Source of the DNA: Apostichopus japonicus
Lineage: Eukaryota; Echinodermata; Holothuroidea; Aspidochirotida; Stichopodidae
Direction of reading: 5' to 3'
Assembly: GCF_037975245.1 (NCBI RefSeq)
Contig: NC_092563.1
Location: forward strand, 6,573,501-6,637,500
DNA: 64,000 nt
Position numbers and translations under genes: made by a program. Shown here in pieces: positions 61,801 through 64,000 of this stretch. How positions within the stretch are numbered: position 1 is the first letter of the stretch; the number at the start of each line of letters is the position of its first letter. The notes beneath the pieces were generated by a model that saw only the letters and a list, made by a program, of their open reading frames with translations, had not been told where the DNA came from and made no database searches.

Positions 61801-62012
61801 TGTGATGACTGGACTAAAGGCAAATTTTGACAGAGCGACTTTGGTTCGTTGAAATTCTCATCCCTGCTGGAACAGCTCCCTTCGTGACCATTTTTGGGAG
61901 GTGATAATCTCTCAGATGCCTGAACTCTGCTGTTGCTGCTGCTTGTGGATGCTATCAAACGAGATGAGGTGGATGTGGTCTGAGCTGGTAAAGCACTTCC
62001 GTTGTTGCCCAT
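58869..62012 (-). CDS. ATXN1: Ataxin-1 orthologue, AXH-domain transcriptional repressor
   Basis: Two minus-strand coding exons, 62012-60087 (642 codons) and 59504-58869, join in phase 0 inside the AXH domain and give 853 residues (human 815). The AXH domain spans about 574-690: GSIIQLASGDLKRVEELHTE, DFISSA, LKIDSSTV.RIEE, VGEHKAQ then PFFVYGQGWSS and LAVGDVCVSLTV. A basic cluster KKKRQR (723-728) could be nuclear targeting. KRRWSDP at 816-822 matches the vertebrate KRRWSAP motif, which holds the phosphoserine bound by 14-3-3 and the splicing-factor ligand tryptophan; the serine is 820. The N-terminal half is low-complexity (Ser, Pro, Thr) with only five consecutive Gln at 88-92. AXH proteins bind RNA, Capicua and corepressors in the nucleus. 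One orthologue probably corresponds to both ATXN1 and ATXN1L of vertebrates. Confidence 0.95.
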
Positions 62013-62070
62013 TAGAAATAAGAGTCATCAGATGAAACAGAGGTGGGCTAGTCGGCCATCTTCTGGTCAT
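61912..62070 (-). promoter_or_regulatory. Overlapping upstream ORF in the ATXN1 leader
   Basis: The leader exon begins at a TTTTTTACAG acceptor (first exonic base 62114) and contains ATGs before the main start. The one at 62070 opens a 52-codon frame that is out of frame and overlaps the ATXN1 start by 101 bases before its TGA. A second, at 62059, gives a minimal ORF ATG GCC GAC TAG. Such uORFs normally lower translation of the main frame. Confidence 0.7.
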
Positions 62071-62114
62071 CTTGGATCAGCAAATAGTCCTCTTCAAAGC
62101 CAGAAACACCCCAC

Positions 62115-64000
62115 CTGTAAAAAATAAAACAGCAAAAAAAAAAAAAAACAGTGTCAAAAAGAACAGAAAAGGATATGATTTTGTCAATGGGAGTTTGTAC
62201 ACTTTATAAAATTAATCTGCAGCCCCTACATGAATGCTAAATCAAACAAACCACAAGGTGTAAAACCACAAATATTTTACACACCTTCTTGCATTCTTTC
62301 AATGCATGAAGTTGAGTGACATGCAGTTCCTTCAAGAAATTTGTTTGAACAATTTCTTTCCCAGAAAATTCCCTTTCAACCCTATCACTCAATTGGTAGA
62401 ATATGTATGTATATTAAAATCGACATAATATCATAGGGACAGATAATTTTAGTCCCCATTTTATCGTTTCCGCAAGAAACAGCTTTACACAGGCGCTTGA
62501 AGTCGAGAATAATTATCTTTCACTTTGAATATAATAAAACCAATGATGCCTACACACTTAACACATATTGCATTACAGCTCATTTTCCTTCCTTTTAGGG
62601 ATTAAGAAAAAAACTTGCAAACTGTCTGACAAGATATGTCAAATATATGTTATTTCCTGGTAGGAAGGAAACTATGATAATTAATGCTGCACTTAAATTG
62701 AACATGAAACAATGGAATAAGAAAGAAAATATATATTCCTTTGGTACAAGTGTTCTGGATCGTAAATATTAAATGTGCTTCATGTATAGATTCCTATCAC
62801 ATCTCTTTATAATTCAAGTTTCGAATCTGAACGAGACAAAACTGTAGAATTTTTGTGACGTAAAAAAATAATGGATCGCAACTTATTTTGTTCAGAGACG
62901 GAGATCTGTTGATACTCCAAAATTTCTTAGGTTTGAGCTGGGGTGGGCAACCTATGGCCTGCGGGCCACATGCGGCCCGCCAGTGAGTTTTTTGCAGCCT
63001 GTGAGATGTCTCAAGAAAAAGAAAAAAATCAATCTATTTTACATCATCACAAAAAACAAGCTAGCAGCTTAGAATTTATCGGCACTAATGATGCTGTCAG
63101 GTAAGCCTATTATCCCCATTAACTATCAACTGTACTGTATTGAAATTGTTTTGTGAATACAGATTAGGAATACAGATTGAATACACCTATTGCTTGAAAG
63201 TCCTCAGAATCATAGGTTTGAAATCAACGGCATGTTGTTGGTTGGTGCGGCCCAGTCAAGTTTTCACTCCTTAATCCTTATATCTGACCCATTCATTCAA
63301 AAAGGTTGCCCACCCATGAGGTTAGAGCATGATTCTCAAGACCTACTTATTTATTTCATTTCAGGAATGGTGGCTCTCATACATGTACTAACTTTTATTC
63401 CTGCTGGTACATGCTATATACAGTACCTTTATAATGCATTTCACAATGCAGAAAGAGCGAAGTATAAAAACATAATGAAGGGCCTCATTTAGTCTCAAAC
63501 ACTGGGGAGGCATGTTTCATGTTTGTATCTAATATGAGGCATGTTCTTGTTTTTCTTGCTTTTCTAAGATGAATTTTTTCTGGCCGTTATTGGGAATAGA
63601 GAATCTGGTCGATGGGTAGCACTAAGCCAAATAAGAGTACTGTTAGCACTAAACATGCTAGAAAAATGTACTTTGCGCATTCAACGCCAAGATCAAGTCC
63701 ATTGCAGGTTTGAACACTTTGGGAAATTGGGGAGACTGGCATTGCAATATTTATATGTTTAGGTGGGAACATTTTTATGACAGAGATTTGGATTATTCAA
63801 AGTGCTTGTTGTAATGAGTTAAAACCAGATAAAAGGGGGAAACTGGCACTGTTAAATTATTTCACTCAATTAACCCTGAGCAAATATTATTAACTGACCT
63901 AAAAAAATGGTGCATACGGACACGGTAAAGAGACTAGATAGTTCACTTTTGGGCACTGACAAGTACAATGGGAAGAGGTTTGCTTAATATTAGACTTTGC
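62115..64000. other. Leader intron / upstream region of ATXN1
   Basis: Lies upstream of the ATXN1 leader exon and is probably intronic, since the leader starts at a 3' splice site. No exon was identified. It contains the hAT-type MITE at 62938-63319. Confidence 0.55.
62938..63319 (+). mobile_element. 382-bp hAT-type MITE
   Basis: Begins CTGGGGTGGGCAACC and ends GGTTGCCCACCCATGA. Near-identical 8-bp flanks GGTTTGAG (62930-62937) and GGTTAGAG (63320-63327) look like an aged target duplication. CCTGCGGGCCACATGCGGCC just inside the left end is typical of hAT elements in many animals. No transposase is encoded. Confidence 0.85.

Overview
This is a eukaryotic (animal) genomic window: AT-rich, gene-sparse, with GT-AG introns, microsatellites, dense short transposon remnants and six recognisable multi-exon protein genes plus one tRNA gene. 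Protein similarity is bilaterian throughout. The compact genes, abundant MITE-like elements and poly(G) runs suggest a marine invertebrate deuterostome, most likely an echinoderm; that placement is inference. I found no operon, prokaryotic gene, virus-like gene or CRISPR array.

Layout. 1-4025 is repeat-rich: a palindromic satellite array, (TA)n, a 105-bp minisatellite and a TTAA-flanked MITE. 4066-5354 (+) is a two-exon aquaporin-11-like gene. 5355-11124 is intergenic with a decayed retrotransposon end and a TIR element. 11125-12993 (-) is NOP10, a 64-residue gene in three tiny exons that no single ORF reveals. A 704-bp TIR element with 9-bp target duplications sits just upstream, followed by tRNA-Lys(TTT) at 14139-14211. 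16522-26678 (+) is NAE1, complete in 14 coding exons (537 aa). 29727-35076 (-) is UQCRFS1, the Rieske protein of complex III (3 exons, 271 aa); its 4.1-kb first intron is largely a nested transposon compound. 36218-47047 (+) is ZC3H18 (14 coding exons, about 1233 aa). 47048-58868 is a long convergent spacer with minisatellites, hairpins, TIR elements and two unassigned candidate exons. 58869-62012 (-) is the ataxin-1 orthologue (2 coding exons, 853 aa), with a spliced, uORF-bearing leader. 62115-64000 holds a hAT-type MITE.

The six genes alternate strand (+ - + - + -), giving three convergent pairs and two divergent ones. They do not form a pathway: water/glycerol channel, snoRNP assembly, neddylation, respiration, RNA-export/decay adaptor and transcriptional repressor. 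NAE1, ZC3H18 and ATXN1L all lie on human 16q, so part of this neighbourhood looks like conserved ancient linkage.

No clearly new biological system is visible. The most unusual structures are the three-armed foldback with a clean 8-bp-TSD insertion in UQCRFS1 intron 1, the tandem copies of a ZC3H18 5' splice site, and a family of tiny elements with exact 6-bp target duplications. Exon coordinates were derived by hand from splice consensus, reading phase and remembered family similarity; transcript evidence was not available.
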